Source: Nitrosomonas ureae
GTDB lineage: Bacteria; Pseudomonadota; Gammaproteobacteria; Burkholderiales; Nitrosomonadaceae
Length of the DNA: 64,000 nucleotides
NCBI RefSeq assembly: GCF_001455205.1
Contig: NZ_CP013341.1
Location: 1,736,001-1,800,000 of the forward strand
Direction: 5' to 3'
The notes beneath the pieces are model-generated. The model saw nothing but the letters and a program-made list of their open reading frames with translations. It was not told the DNA's origin and searched no databases. Shown here in pieces: positions 41,568-50,669 of the stretch (its first letter is position 1; the number at the start of each line of letters is the position of its first letter). Both the position numbers and the translations under genes were made by a program.

Positions 41568-43142
41568 ATGATCCGGAAATTAAGCGAGCGGCTGCTGCAA
41601 GGGAGGGATCTGATCGCAGCAGGTAAATTCAATGAGGCGGATGAGATAGTCGGTAGGCTTAGAAGTGAGAATCCATTGTCTCAGGACGTTGCCCGCTTAT
41701 GGTGTTCTTTGGCGATGCGTACCGGGCGCACGGCTGAAGTACCGGCTTACGCGGCAGCCATTTATGACCATGTGCAGAGTGATTTTTATAAAGCGCATTG
41801 GGCGCATGTGCTGGGAACCGCAAGTTTTATTTTGCTGGATCTGCCAGTATCGCAATTACATTTTACAACGGCTTTAAATCATTTAATGGCGCTGGCTAAA
41901 TCCGGGAAAATACCGCCGCAGAAGGAAAAAACCAAGCCATTACGAAGCAAGACGAATGTTTTTTCCTCCGGTGAAGCGGAAAAATTGTTGTGGACCACCT
42001 GCGCGAAACTAGCTCGATTGGATATTCCCGCATTTCCGTTTGCGGGGACTCTGCTGGGTTTAGTGCGCAACGGCTGTGTACTGGATTTTGATAAAGATAT
42101 CGATATCGCGGTGCAAATGCAATCCTGGGATGCCTGCTGCGCTGCGCTGGAGCAAGCAGGGTGGGAGAAGGTACCGATGCGCATCCAATATGCCAATTAT
42201 CGTGATTACGTGCATCCGGAATTGGGAATTACGCTGGATGTCTGCGGTTTGCAAGATAGAGGGAAGCAAATTGTGGGGGGTTTTGCTTTGCCTGGCTATC
42301 CGGATGACTATCAACGCGTATCGGTTTTTCCAAAATTTGACTTGATTCAGAAAGACACTGAGTATGGGGCTGTTTGGTTTCCACGTCAGCCGGAAAAGAT
42401 TCTGCGGGCATTTTATGGCGACTGGCGCACGCCCAATCCCAACTGGGATACTGTGGTGTCAGCGCTCAATCTGGAGAATTTTACTTTGCTGGTGCGTTGT
42501 TACGCATATCACCGGCTGATACAACATTGGTTGCTGGGAAACCTGGCCAAAGCATGGTGTTATGCACACCAAATTGTATTGAAAGACCCCGATGATGTCC
42601 TTGCATTGCGTAGCCGTCAATGGATGGAACATGCGATGGTGCGTTTAAACCGTGAAATGCCGACATGGCCGAAGAATCAAGTACAGAAACGCATCTATAC
42701 GCGCATGGTAGCTGATTTATTTCACGAGGGGCATATCAACTTTTTACGGGCGGCACGTGCATTGGGCACGCATTTAACGGTCTGTGTGGTGTCTGACGAG
42801 CGCGTGATGGAAAACAAAGGAAAATTACCGGTTATGAAGCAGGCGGAACGGGTCGCGGTTGTGGCTGCCTGCAAATATGTCGATGCCGTGATGACGGAAA
42901 CCCCGCCGGGAGTTACGCCGGAATATATGCTGCGGAACGGTTTCGATATTTACACGTTCGCTTGCGCTTCCGAACAGGAGCGACAGGAGAAATATAAACT
43001 ATGTCACATGTTGCCGGCCGAGATGATTCAGGAATTATCCTATACCCCCGGTATTTCAACTTCTGATTTAGTCATGCGTATTCAGGAAGGTGCGGGAAGA
43101 AAACATACCGGTGCGAAGAATGGGCTGCATATATCAGAATAG
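41568..43142 (+). CDS. LicD-type nucleotidyltransferase fused to a cytidylyltransferase domain
   Basis: This 524-residue protein combines three parts. The N-terminal 110 residues are helical and repeat-like (AAGKFNEADEIVGRLRSEN, with a TPR flavour). About residues 130-300 form a LicD/fukutin-type phosphotransferase domain with FAGTLLGLVRNG followed by DFDKDIDIAV, the metal-binding DxD. Residues about 395-515 form a cytidylyltransferase with YTRMVADLFHEGHINFLRAA (HxGH variant HEGH) and a C-terminal TPGISTSDLVMRI (ISTT-like). In known pathways LicC activates phosphocholine with CTP and LicD attaches it to a glycan; here both chemistries sit in one chain. The actual alcohol could be choline, ethanolamine or glycerol phosphate. 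The ATG at 41568 is preferred over 41472, which leaves no room for a ribosome site beside the Fur-like box. Confidence 0.75.
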   Translation: MIRKLSERLLQGRDLIAAGKFNEADEIVGRLRSENPLSQDVARLWCSLAMRTGRTAEVPAYAAAIYDHVQSDFYKAHWAHVLGTASFILLDLPVSQLHFTTALNHLMALAKSGKIPPQKEKTKPLRSKTNVFSSGEAEKLLWTTCAKLARLDIPAFPFAGTLLGLVRNGCVLDFDKDIDIAVQMQSWDACCAALEQAGWEKVPMRIQYANYRDYVHPELGITLDVCGLQDRGKQIVGGFALPGYPDDYQRVSVFPKFDLIQKDTEYGAVWFPRQPEKILRAFYGDWRTPNPNWDTVVSALNLENFTLLVRCYAYHRLIQHWLLGNLAKAWCYAHQIVLKDPDDVLALRSRQWMEHAMVRLNREMPTWPKNQVQKRIYTRMVADLFHEGHINFLRAARALGTHLTVCVVSDERVMENKGKLPVMKQAERVAVVAACKYVDAVMTETPPGVTPEYMLRNGFDIYTFACASEQERQEKYKLCHMLPAEMIQELSYTPGISTSDLVMRIQEGAGRKHTGAKNGLHISE

Positions 43143-43224
43143 AAGCTGAAATAGTGTTGTATTAGTTCCTTGTACCGGAAGGGCAATATCATAGTATGGC
43201 ATTTTCCAAAAATTAGGTTGTTGG

Positions 43225-44403
43225 ATGATGCGCAAACTTGATATTAAAGACGTTAATCGCCGTAGATTTTTGCAATACGGCTTTATGGGGCTGGGTGCGT
43301 TTTTTGGCAACATTTTGTTACCATCAACAGCCAGAGCTGCAGCTTCTTCATTGTTATCCCTGGGAAACCTGGGACCACCAGATGCAAATGGGATATGTCT
43401 GCCTCCGGGTTTTACTTCCCGTATTGTGGCCTACTCAGGGCAAAAACTTTTTGGCTATGCCTGGCATGACGCTCCGGATGGCGGTGCTGTTTTTCGTATA
43501 GCAGATGGGGGTTGGATTTATGTATCCAACAGCGAGATTGACCATGGCGGCGGCGGTGTGGGTGCTTTACGCTTCAATCCGCTGGGTGAGGTGATTGATG
43601 CGTATTCCATATTAAATCAGACTGATCGTAATTGTTCCGGTGGTAAGACACCATGGTGGACATGGTTATCATGTGAAGAAGTCGATAGAGGAATGGTATG
43701 GGAATGCGACCCATCCGGGAAAAGGGCGGCGCAACCCAGAAGCGCTTTAGGTTTATTTCGGCATGAAGCGATTGCCGTGGATTTCGCACGAAAACAAATT
43801 TATCTGACTGAAGATGAACCGGATGGCCGTCTTTATCGCTACACTGCTGATACCATCGATGCGAAAGGAAATCCTGATCTCGATCATGGTGTGCTGGAAG
43901 TTGCAGAAGTAATGGATAAAAGCACTGGAGCGGTGCACTGGCATGTTGTACCCGATCCATTGGCGACCTTGGTGCCTACGCGTAAACAAGTTTCTGTCAG
44001 CACCTCATTTAATGGAGGAGAGGGTATCTGGTACCGATGGGGAATCGTTTATTTCTCAACCAAAGGAGATAATCGTGTTTGGGCGTATGATGTTCTAAAA
44101 CAATCTGTGAGGATTATTTACGACGCTTCATTGTATCTCGAGCCCATACTTACCGGAGTGGACAGTATTACGGGCAATGCTGCGGGAGAGCTATTGATTG
44201 CTGAAGATGGCGGTAATATGCAGCTTGTCGCTTTGGCAGAGGGTAAAGTCAGACCTATATTGCGAATCGTCGATCAGGATAGCTCCGAGATAACCGGACC
44301 TGCTTTTAGTCCGGATGGATCACGCTTATATTTTAGCTCCATACGCGGCAAGACCGGATTACTCGAGGATGGCCTGACATATGAAATTACAGGGCCGTTC
44401 TAA
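43225..44403 (+). CDS. Tat-exported PhoX-like (DUF839) protein
   Basis: This 392-residue protein is similar to the PhoX/DUF839 phosphatase-like beta-propellers. The N-terminus holds a Tat signal, NRRRFLQYGFMGLGAFFGN, cut near STARA. The mature part includes WIYVSNSEIDHGGGGVGALRF, TPWWTWLSCEEV, FRHEAIAVDF, LTEDEPDGRLYRY and GVDSITGNAAGELLIAEDGGNMQLV, the calcium- and iron-binding regions of the family. PhoX enzymes release phosphate from esters in the periplasm using iron and calcium; activity is inferred. It follows the LicD fusion by 82 bp on the same strand and may share its transcript. Confidence 0.85.
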   Translation: MMRKLDIKDVNRRRFLQYGFMGLGAFFGNILLPSTARAAASSLLSLGNLGPPDANGICLPPGFTSRIVAYSGQKLFGYAWHDAPDGGAVFRIADGGWIYVSNSEIDHGGGGVGALRFNPLGEVIDAYSILNQTDRNCSGGKTPWWTWLSCEEVDRGMVWECDPSGKRAAQPRSALGLFRHEAIAVDFARKQIYLTEDEPDGRLYRYTADTIDAKGNPDLDHGVLEVAEVMDKSTGAVHWHVVPDPLATLVPTRKQVSVSTSFNGGEGIWYRWGIVYFSTKGDNRVWAYDVLKQSVRIIYDASLYLEPILTGVDSITGNAAGELLIAEDGGNMQLVALAEGKVRPILRIVDQDSSEITGPAFSPDGSRLYFSSIRGKTGLLEDGLTYEITGPF

Positions 44404-44475
44404 AGTAATCCTCATTTCTCTGAATTCTTCCGATTTCTTTTAGGAAACGATAAATTGCCGTTACCGCATTGAGTG

Positions 44476-45093
44476 TTAGCGTACCATATTCTTGAAAGAT
44501 CCAACGGATGGGGGCGATGTCAGGTCGGTTCTTTTGAATTTAATTAAAAATAGCACGGTATGCATATTAAAATGTGTATCAGCTATAAACGGTGCGGTTG
44601 TACCTACGAAACGACCGGAAGGTATCTCAAAGATGTCTAAATGAAACCGAGCATACCCTGTTTGTAAATCTGCTTCATAAAACGAAAGTTTGGGTAACGA
44701 AATGGGGATTAAAGCTGCTGAAATTGGAGGAATTCCAAAAAAGGTGTTGGCGTGTTCCGTTCCTAAAGAATCGACTACAACATTCATGCGATAAGTGGCA
44801 GACTCGTCTTGTGCGATATAACCTTGTTGTCCTAGCCAACCCGCAACAACTCCTTTCACTAAATCCTTATCTCCGCTTATCCCGAACAAATCAAGCTTAA
44901 CTACCGAGCCTTTAGGAATAGGCAAGGAAAAATCTGATGATTGGGCGATACTACGCATCACCGCTTCGCTTATTAATAACTGTTCAGTGGCTGTTCTGGC
45001 TGAACTGGTTATTTTCTGAGTTGTTGAGCATCCTGCTAAAAAGCCTGCTAAAACTAAGCCTAAGCACAGTGTATTAATTATTTTTATTCGCAT
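44476..45093 (-). CDS. lipoprotein of unknown function
   Basis: This 205-residue protein starts at the ATG at 45093 with AAGGAAA upstream. It has a lipoprotein signal ending in the lipobox FLAGC (Cys about residue 22). The mature part has segments SVVKLDLFGISGDKDLVKGVVAGWLGQQGY and TYRMNVVVDSLGTEHANTFFGIPPI. I do not recognise the family. The protein is probably anchored to the outer membrane, since residue +2 after Cys is Ser. It stands alone between the PhoX-like gene and an acyltransferase-like membrane gene. Confidence 0.75.
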   Translation of the reverse strand: MRIKIINTLCLGLVLAGFLAGCSTTQKITSSARTATEQLLISEAVMRSIAQSSDFSLPIPKGSVVKLDLFGISGDKDLVKGVVAGWLGQQGYIAQDESATYRMNVVVDSLGTEHANTFFGIPPISAALIPISLPKLSFYEADLQTGYARFHLDIFEIPSGRFVGTTAPFIADTHFNMHTVLFLIKFKRTDLTSPPSVGSFKNMVR

Positions 45094-45144
45094 CAATTTG
45101 TTTCCTTTTATATTTGTTCATGCATTCTCCGATCATAGCTCGTT

Positions 45145-46266
45145 TTACAGAAAACGCAATAAGCTTTGCCGGTAACGGTATTTCAGTGAGCGGTAAACAC
45201 GGCAGACTGGATATAGAATGATCAGTGCCGCCAGCGTGATTGCGTAGGTTTGTTCCAGGCTGCCGCGTTCAAATAGGAGTTTTAGTACTGTCAGCACGCA
45301 GAAGTGGGTCAGATAAAAGAATAGTGCGGTTTGCCCGAAGACTAGCAAAGGTCCGTTGGGATTGATGGTTCTTTTCATAGACTCCAGACGCATTAGCAGT
45401 GCCAAAATAATCGCCATCAAACCCAGTTCCAGCAAAGTATAGGTGAGACTCGGCGGATATTTGCTGACATGCAGCCACTGTATTAGCGTATTTCCTTCCA
45501 GGTGCATGAACATGTTGCCATAACCATCCAGGCCGCGAATTATTACAAACAAAGTTAACATAAACCAGCCGATGGTCATCAGCAGGCGTGCTACTGTTCG
45601 TAAATCGAATGGGGTTGCGATGAACCATTGGCCGAACACCCAGCCCAGAAGCATGATACCCAGCCATGGTAATGCCGGGTACAGCACGGTATAAGCTTCG
45701 CCGAATACCGGCGCAAAAGTGATGGCCAGCCAGAACGGAATCTCACTGCCTGGTTGCCAAAGTATCATAAGCAATAATTCACTTCCGAAGATGATTAACA
45801 ATGACAGTAACAGCGCCATGCGGATTCCAAGTCGCTGTAGCGGAGCCATCAACATCATGCTGATGCCGATGGCATAGAGCACCTGGAATATAGGTTTGCC
45901 AGAAACCAGAGAAAACAAGCATAAATCAATCAAGGTAATAAAAGCGCCCCGCAGCAGTAATTCGCGTTCAATGACCGCCTCATTGATGCCTTGCTGCCGT
46001 TGCTGGAAATTACTGATGGCAATGGATGCGCCAGCCAGAAAAATAAAAGTTGGCGCGCAGATGTGAGTGATCCAGCGGGTGAAAAATTGATCGGAAGCAA
46101 ATTGCACGCCAGGCTCATACAGCAGGATGGAATCCGCAAAAATCCGGTTGGTGTTGAAATACCATGAAGCATGATCCAGCGCCATCAGTATCATGACAAT
46201 TCCACGCAGCCAATCAATGGCAGCGATGCGTTGTGTGCTGTTACTGTTATCGAATGAAATGGTCAT
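45145..46266 (-). CDS. DUF1624/HGSNAT-like membrane acyltransferase-type protein
   Basis: This 373-residue integral membrane protein has about ten hydrophobic segments. The N-terminus IAAIDWLRGIVMILMALDHASWYFN is the signature of the heparan-alpha-glucosaminide acetyltransferase/DUF1624 group. THICAPTFIFLAGASIAIS, YPALPWLGIMLLGWVFGQWF and TALFFYLTHFCVLTVLK follow. Related proteins may transfer acyl groups across the membrane; the substrate is unknown. A divergent or operon partner is not evident: proB lies 60 bp downstream on the same strand. Confidence 0.85.
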   Translation of the reverse strand: MTISFDNSNSTQRIAAIDWLRGIVMILMALDHASWYFNTNRIFADSILLYEPGVQFASDQFFTRWITHICAPTFIFLAGASIAISNFQQRQQGINEAVIERELLLRGAFITLIDLCLFSLVSGKPIFQVLYAIGISMMLMAPLQRLGIRMALLLSLLIIFGSELLLMILWQPGSEIPFWLAITFAPVFGEAYTVLYPALPWLGIMLLGWVFGQWFIATPFDLRTVARLLMTIGWFMLTLFVIIRGLDGYGNMFMHLEGNTLIQWLHVSKYPPSLTYTLLELGLMAIILALLMRLESMKRTINPNGPLLVFGQTALFFYLTHFCVLTVLKLLFERGSLEQTYAITLAALIILYPVCRVYRSLKYRYRQSLLRFL

Positions 46267-46325
46267 CGATTTTTGCAGATAAAATCAACGGGACGAAAAA
46301 TTCAGTGCATAGTTCTAGCTACAAA

Positions 46326-47435
46326 TTAAAGCAGTACCAGATTATTTCTATGGATGAGCTCGGGCTCATCGACATAGCCCAATAGGGTTTCTATTTTACT
46401 GCTGGCTTGCTGCAGGACTTTCTGTGTTTCTACCGCACTGTAATTTATCAAGCCACGAGCTATCTCTCTGCCTTGCTCGTCGAGGCAGGCTACCGTTTCC
46501 CCGCGCTCAAATTCACCCTCCACGCTAGTGACTCCAATGGGCAGCAGGCTTTTTCTATCAACGCAGAGCGCTTTTACAGCCCCCTGATCCAATGTGACAT
46601 AACCGCGTACCGGCAAGTAATCAGCCAGCCATTGCTTGCGTGCCGCCAGAACAGGCACTCTGGCCAGGAAGCGTGTGCCGATAGCTTCGTCCTGACTCAG
46701 TCGCACCAGCACGTTATTTTCGTGACCGGACGCCACAATGGTATTCGCGCCGCTGCGAGCAGCGCGCTTGGCAGCTATTACTTTGGTTTGCATGCCGCCG
46801 CGGCTGATACTGCTACCTACGCCACCGGCCATTTTTTCCAATGCAGAATCACCAGCATTGACTTCCTTTAATAGTTCTGCATCCGGATTTTTGCGTGGGT
46901 CGCTCGTATATAAACCCGCCTGATCCGTCAGTATTACCAGTGCATCAGCTTCAACCAGATTGGTCACCAGTGCCGCTAGCGTGTCATTGTCGCCAAAACG
47001 AATTTCATCCGTCGCTACCGTATCATTCTCGTTAATGATGGGAATGATATTAAGTTTTAACAAGGTGGTCAGAGTGGAACGGGCATTAAGATAGCGTTTC
47101 CGGTTGGATAAATCTTCATGAGTTAGAAGTACTTGGGCGGTTTGCAAATGGTATCGTGAGAAATTTGAAGCATAAGCTTGCGCCAGTCCCATTTGCCCTA
47201 CAGCCGCCGCGGCTTGCAATTCGTACAGTGCAGTAGGACGGATCTCCCAGTTGAGTCGCTGCATACCTTCAGCGATTGCACCTGAGGAAACCAGCACAAT
47301 TTCTTTATTCATCTGTTTTAACGTGGCAATTTGTGCTGCCCAGTCGGCCAAGGCGGAATGGTCGAGCCCTTTGCCCTGATTGGTTACCAGACTGCTGCCT
47401 ACTTTAATAACGATACGGCGTGCTTGCTTTAACAT
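46326..47435 (-). CDS. proB: glutamate 5-kinase
   Basis: This 369-residue enzyme phosphorylates glutamate in the first step of proline synthesis. The amino-acid kinase domain shows IVIKVGSSLVTN, VSSGAIAEGM, INENDTVATDEIRFGDNDTLAALV and GGMQTKVIAAKRA. The C-terminal PUA domain (about 280-365) is present. Its start overlaps the obgE stop by 7 bp, the usual rplU-rpmA-obgE-proB arrangement of betaproteobacteria. Confidence 0.97.
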   Translation of the reverse strand: MLKQARRIVIKVGSSLVTNQGKGLDHSALADWAAQIATLKQMNKEIVLVSSGAIAEGMQRLNWEIRPTALYELQAAAAVGQMGLAQAYASNFSRYHLQTAQVLLTHEDLSNRKRYLNARSTLTTLLKLNIIPIINENDTVATDEIRFGDNDTLAALVTNLVEADALVILTDQAGLYTSDPRKNPDAELLKEVNAGDSALEKMAGGVGSSISRGGMQTKVIAAKRAARSGANTIVASGHENNVLVRLSQDEAIGTRFLARVPVLAARKQWLADYLPVRGYVTLDQGAVKALCVDRKSLLPIGVTSVEGEFERGETVACLDEQGREIARGLINYSAVETQKVLQQASSKIETLLGYVDEPELIHRNNLVLL

Positions 47436-48493
47436 TGATTCGGGATCTCATTTTCCAAAGCAGAATTGCCATCCTGTGGGGGCAAATGCTGCTCCAGATA
47501 TTCCATGATGGCATAGATTAGAGGTTTGCATCCTTCACCTGTCAATGCGGAAATAATAAAGTAATTTTCTTCCCATTCCAATTTGTTGACAAATTGACGG
47601 CATAGCTCGTCGCGTTCTTGTTCTGGCATCATGTCGGTTTTATTCAAAACCAGCCAGCGTGGTTTTTGATATAAAGATTCGTCAAATTTTTCCAGTTCCT
47701 TGGCAAGTGCCCGGGCTTCATGTACGAGATTGGTTTCTGTATTGAGCGGTGTCATGTCGATCACATGTAACAATAACCGGGTACGAGTCAGATGCTTCAG
47801 AAATCGATGTCCTAATCCAATGCCTTCGGCAGCGCCCTCGATCAATCCAGGAATGTCCGCCATGACAAAGCTGCGATTATGATCGACTCGAACCACACCG
47901 AGATTCGGCTGTAAAGTTGTAAATGGGTAATCTGCAACCTTCGGGCGAGCGGCAGAGACAGCGCGAATGAGCGTGGATTTTCCAGCGTTCGGCATGCCGA
48001 GTAACCCTACATCAGCAAGAACCTTGAGTTCCAGCTTCAATTCCAATTCCTGTCCCGGCTCACCCTGGGTGAATTGACGCGGTGCACGGTTGGTGCTGGA
48101 TTTAAAGTGCAAATTGCCAATTCCGCCAGATCCGCCCTTGGCCAAAAGAATTTTTTGCTGATCATGAGTCAGATCCGCGATGGTTTCACCGGTATTGATA
48201 TCTTTGATTATCGTGCCTATCGGCATGCGCAGCACAATATCATCGGCACTTTTGCCATAACGGTCTGAACCTTGTCCATTCTCGCCCTTCTTGGCCCGAT
48301 GAATGCGAGCGAAACGATAGTCGATTAAGGTATTAATATTGCGGTCCGCCACAGCAAATATACTACCACCGCGTCCGCCATCGCCGCCATCGGGTCCGCC
48401 TTTGGGAATATATTTCTCCCTTCGGAAACTGGCGACCCCATCACCGCCTTTACCTGCATAAACTTGAATAATCGCTTCATCAAAAAACTTCAT
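47429..48493 (-). CDS. obgE: GTPase ObgE/CgtA
   Basis: This 354-residue GTPase assists 50S ribosome assembly and stress control. It has the Obg glycine-rich N-terminal fold (AGKGGDGVASFRREKYIPKGGPDGGDGGRGG). The G domain shows GMPNAGKSTLIRAV, TTLQPNLG, DIPGLIEGA and NKTDMM. A short acidic tail ends the protein. I chose the ATG at 48493, which gives the family start MKFFDEAIIQVYAG; a longer frame to 48541 runs into the terminator hairpin. Confidence 0.97.
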   Translation of the reverse strand: MKFFDEAIIQVYAGKGGDGVASFRREKYIPKGGPDGGDGGRGGSIFAVADRNINTLIDYRFARIHRAKKGENGQGSDRYGKSADDIVLRMPIGTIIKDINTGETIADLTHDQQKILLAKGGSGGIGNLHFKSSTNRAPRQFTQGEPGQELELKLELKVLADVGLLGMPNAGKSTLIRAVSAARPKVADYPFTTLQPNLGVVRVDHNRSFVMADIPGLIEGAAEGIGLGHRFLKHLTRTRLLLHVIDMTPLNTETNLVHEARALAKELEKFDESLYQKPRWLVLNKTDMMPEQERDELCRQFVNKLEWEENYFIISALTGEGCKPLIYAIMEYLEQHLPPQDGNSALENEIPNQC

Positions 48494-48540
48494 AATTAAC
48501 GGGGTATAAATTTCCTGGGTAGTATTTTGTCCTGCAAACA

Positions 48541-48573
48541 AAAAAGCCCCATCACATCTGACAGGGCTTTTTG
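48541..48573 (-). terminator. rho-independent terminator after rpmA
   Basis: On the minus strand AAAAAGCCCTG...GGGGCTTTTTT forms a hairpin with a T-run. It ends the rplU-rpmA transcript 30 bp after the L27 stop and just before obgE, so obgE expression may depend on read-through or an own promoter. Confidence 0.8.
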
Positions 48574-48601
48574 AGTAAATGAGTTATGCTATCTTTATTC
48601 T

Positions 48602-48859
48602 TTATGCGGGAATGACGCTTGCTACTTTGCGTTTGAAAGCACCTTTGATACTAAAGTTTACTTTTCCTGTCACTTTGGCAAATAAAGTATGATCCTTGCC
48701 CATGCCTACATTTTCTCCCGGATGAACCTGCGTGCCACGCTGTCTGATGATGATCGATCCCGCTGAAATCAATTCACCACCATAGCGCTTGACTCCAAGC
48801 CGTTTTGAGTGTGAATCGCGTCCATTCCTTGAGCTTCCGCCTGCTTTCTTATGTGCCAT
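48602..48859 (-). CDS. rpmA: 50S ribosomal protein L27
   Basis: This 85-residue basic protein lies near the peptidyl-transferase centre. It has the family N-terminus AHKKAGGSSRNGRDSHSKRLGVKRYGG (split here: AHKKAGGSSRNG then RDSHSKRLGVK) and IIRQRGTQVHPGENVGMGKDH. It follows rplU by 11 bp, as in most bacteria. Confidence 0.97.
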   Translation of the reverse strand: MAHKKAGGSSRNGRDSHSKRLGVKRYGGELISAGSIIIRQRGTQVHPGENVGMGKDHTLFAKVTGKVNFSIKGAFKRKVASVIPA

Positions 48860-48870
48860 TTATCAACTCC

Positions 48871-49182
48871 TTAAGCTGAAATACCCGTAATTTCTATTTC
48901 AGTGTAATTCTGACGGTGACCTTGATGTCTCTGATAATGTTTGCGACGTCGCATCTTGAAGATGCGAATCTTGTCGTGCCGTCCTTGACCGAGCACTGTT
49001 GCGCTTACTTTGGCGCCATTTACAAGGGGTGCTCCCACCGATACTTTATCACCATCAGCCACCATTAATACTTGATCAATAATAAGCTCGCTGCCGTTTT
49101 CCACTTTCAGCTGCTCTATTTTTAATTTCTCGCCCACTTGGATTTTATATTGCTTACCGCCGGTTTTTATGACCGCATACAT
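48871..49182 (-). CDS. rplU: 50S ribosomal protein L21
   Basis: This 103-residue 23S rRNA-binding protein opens with MYAVIKTGGKQYKIQVGEKL, the family signature. It contains KIRIFKMRRRKHYQRHQGHR in its basic C-terminal part. It leads the L21-L27 operon and is divergent from ispB, with 147 bp holding both promoters. Confidence 0.97.
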   Translation of the reverse strand: MYAVIKTGGKQYKIQVGEKLKIEQLKVENGSELIIDQVLMVADGDKVSVGAPLVNGAKVSATVLGQGRHDKIRIFKMRRRKHYQRHQGHRQNYTEIEITGISA

Positions 49183-49329
49183 ACTTTAACTCCATGCTTC
49201 CCTTTTTCAGAACCGCGAATTATACCTAAATAACCCTTGATTGTGGTGGAAAATTTCTGACAATTTATCATTATGCTTGACACTTGGGCATTGTCATTCC
49301 TAACATAGCGTTTTCTACAAGGTAATATT

Positions 49330-50298
49330 GTGTCAATAGAATATATTAGAAGCTTCATTGCTCAAGATATGAGCATTGTTGATAATGTCATTCGGGAAAA
49401 ATTACATTCCCACGTCCTGCTGATTCGTCAAGTGAGTGAATATATCATCAACAGCGGTGGCAAACGCTTGCGTCCCGCGTTGGTTATATTGTCTGCGGGT
49501 GCTTTTGGTTACTCAGGAAAATTTCATTATAACTTGGCAGCTGTTATCGAATTTATTCATACCGCCACACTATTGCACGATGATGTGGTGGATGAATCGG
49601 AATTACGACGAAACAGGGAAACCGCCAATGCGCTGTTTGGTAATGCAGCTAGTGTTTTAGTAGGTGATTTCCTTTATTCTAGGGCTTTTCAGATGATGGT
49701 GGAAGTCGACAATATGCGTGTGATGCAAGTGCTTGCTGATGCGACTAATACGATTGCCGAAGGTGAGGTTTTACAGCTGCTTAATTGCCGCGATCCACAA
49801 GTTTCTGAAGAAAATTATCTACAGGTCATTCGATTTAAAACGGCTAAATTGTTCGAAGCGGCAAGTCGGCTCGGGGCGATACTCGGGAACGCTACATCCG
49901 AAGAAGAAAATGCGATGGCAGTTTATGGTATGCATTTAGGTACCGCATTTCAGCTTGTAGATGACATGCTCGATTATTCCGGGAATAACCATGATATCGG
50001 TAAGAATCTGGGCGATGATCTGACTGAAGGAAAGCCTACACTGCCTCTGATATATGCCATGCGCATGGGCACGCAGGAGCAGGCAGATATCATTCGCAAG
50101 GCGATCGAAGATGGTGGAAAAGATGGTTTCCAACCCGTCCTGAATGTGATTCGCCAAACTGCAGCTTTGGAATATGCAAAGAAATGCGCTGAAGCCGAAG
50201 TGACAACTGCAGTAGCTGCAATCGCCACCTTGCCCGACTCGGAAAATAAAAAATGTCTTTTGCAACTGGCAAGCTTCGCAGTGACACGCAATCATTAG
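49330..50298 (+). CDS. ispB: octaprenyl (polyprenyl) diphosphate synthase
   Basis: This 322-residue enzyme makes the polyprenyl side chain of ubiquinone. The two aspartate-rich sites are visible: LLHDDVVDESELRR and FQLVDDMLDYSG. GGKRLRPALVIL near the N-terminus is also typical. The start is GTG at 49330 with AAGG nine bases upstream. ispB divergent from rplU-rpmA is a conserved neighbourhood in proteobacteria. Confidence 0.95.
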   Translation: MSIEYIRSFIAQDMSIVDNVIREKLHSHVLLIRQVSEYIINSGGKRLRPALVILSAGAFGYSGKFHYNLAAVIEFIHTATLLHDDVVDESELRRNRETANALFGNAASVLVGDFLYSRAFQMMVEVDNMRVMQVLADATNTIAEGEVLQLLNCRDPQVSEENYLQVIRFKTAKLFEAASRLGAILGNATSEEENAMAVYGMHLGTAFQLVDDMLDYSGNNHDIGKNLGDDLTEGKPTLPLIYAMRMGTQEQADIIRKAIEDGGKDGFQPVLNVIRQTAALEYAKKCAEAEVTTAVAAIATLPDSENKKCLLQLASFAVTRNH

Positions 50299-50669
50299 GG
50301 TAATTAAAGTTTGGGTCGATTGTTTCCATTTAAGTCGAAATTTCCTAATCTGAGTCATTAGGAAATACCCCCCTGAGAAACATTTGTTATACCAGCTTTC
50401 AATTTGCAAATTCGGCGTACTTGCTGACTAATCAGTGATTAAAACTTTTACCGAAGTTCTGCGCAAGTTTTTCTGAATTATCCGCGGTAGTGCTTTGTTT
50501 ACAGTACCTTAACTAATTTTATAGTAAAGAATAAAAGCAAGTAATTGTATTGTAATACTGAATCTGGAAATTCTCACCAATAAGTTAAGTCTTCAGTGCT
50601 TGAAAATCTGATCAAAAGATAGCTATTGTTTAGTGTTTTTTGAGCAACCCCCCATATTGGGAGATATTT
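50299..50669. other. 371-bp intergenic region before the hybrid sensor kinase
   Basis: No supported gene, RNA or clear terminator is seen. A frame from a TTG at 50640 joins the kinase gene but lacks a ribosome site. The promoter of the signalling genes presumably lies here. Confidence 0.45.
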
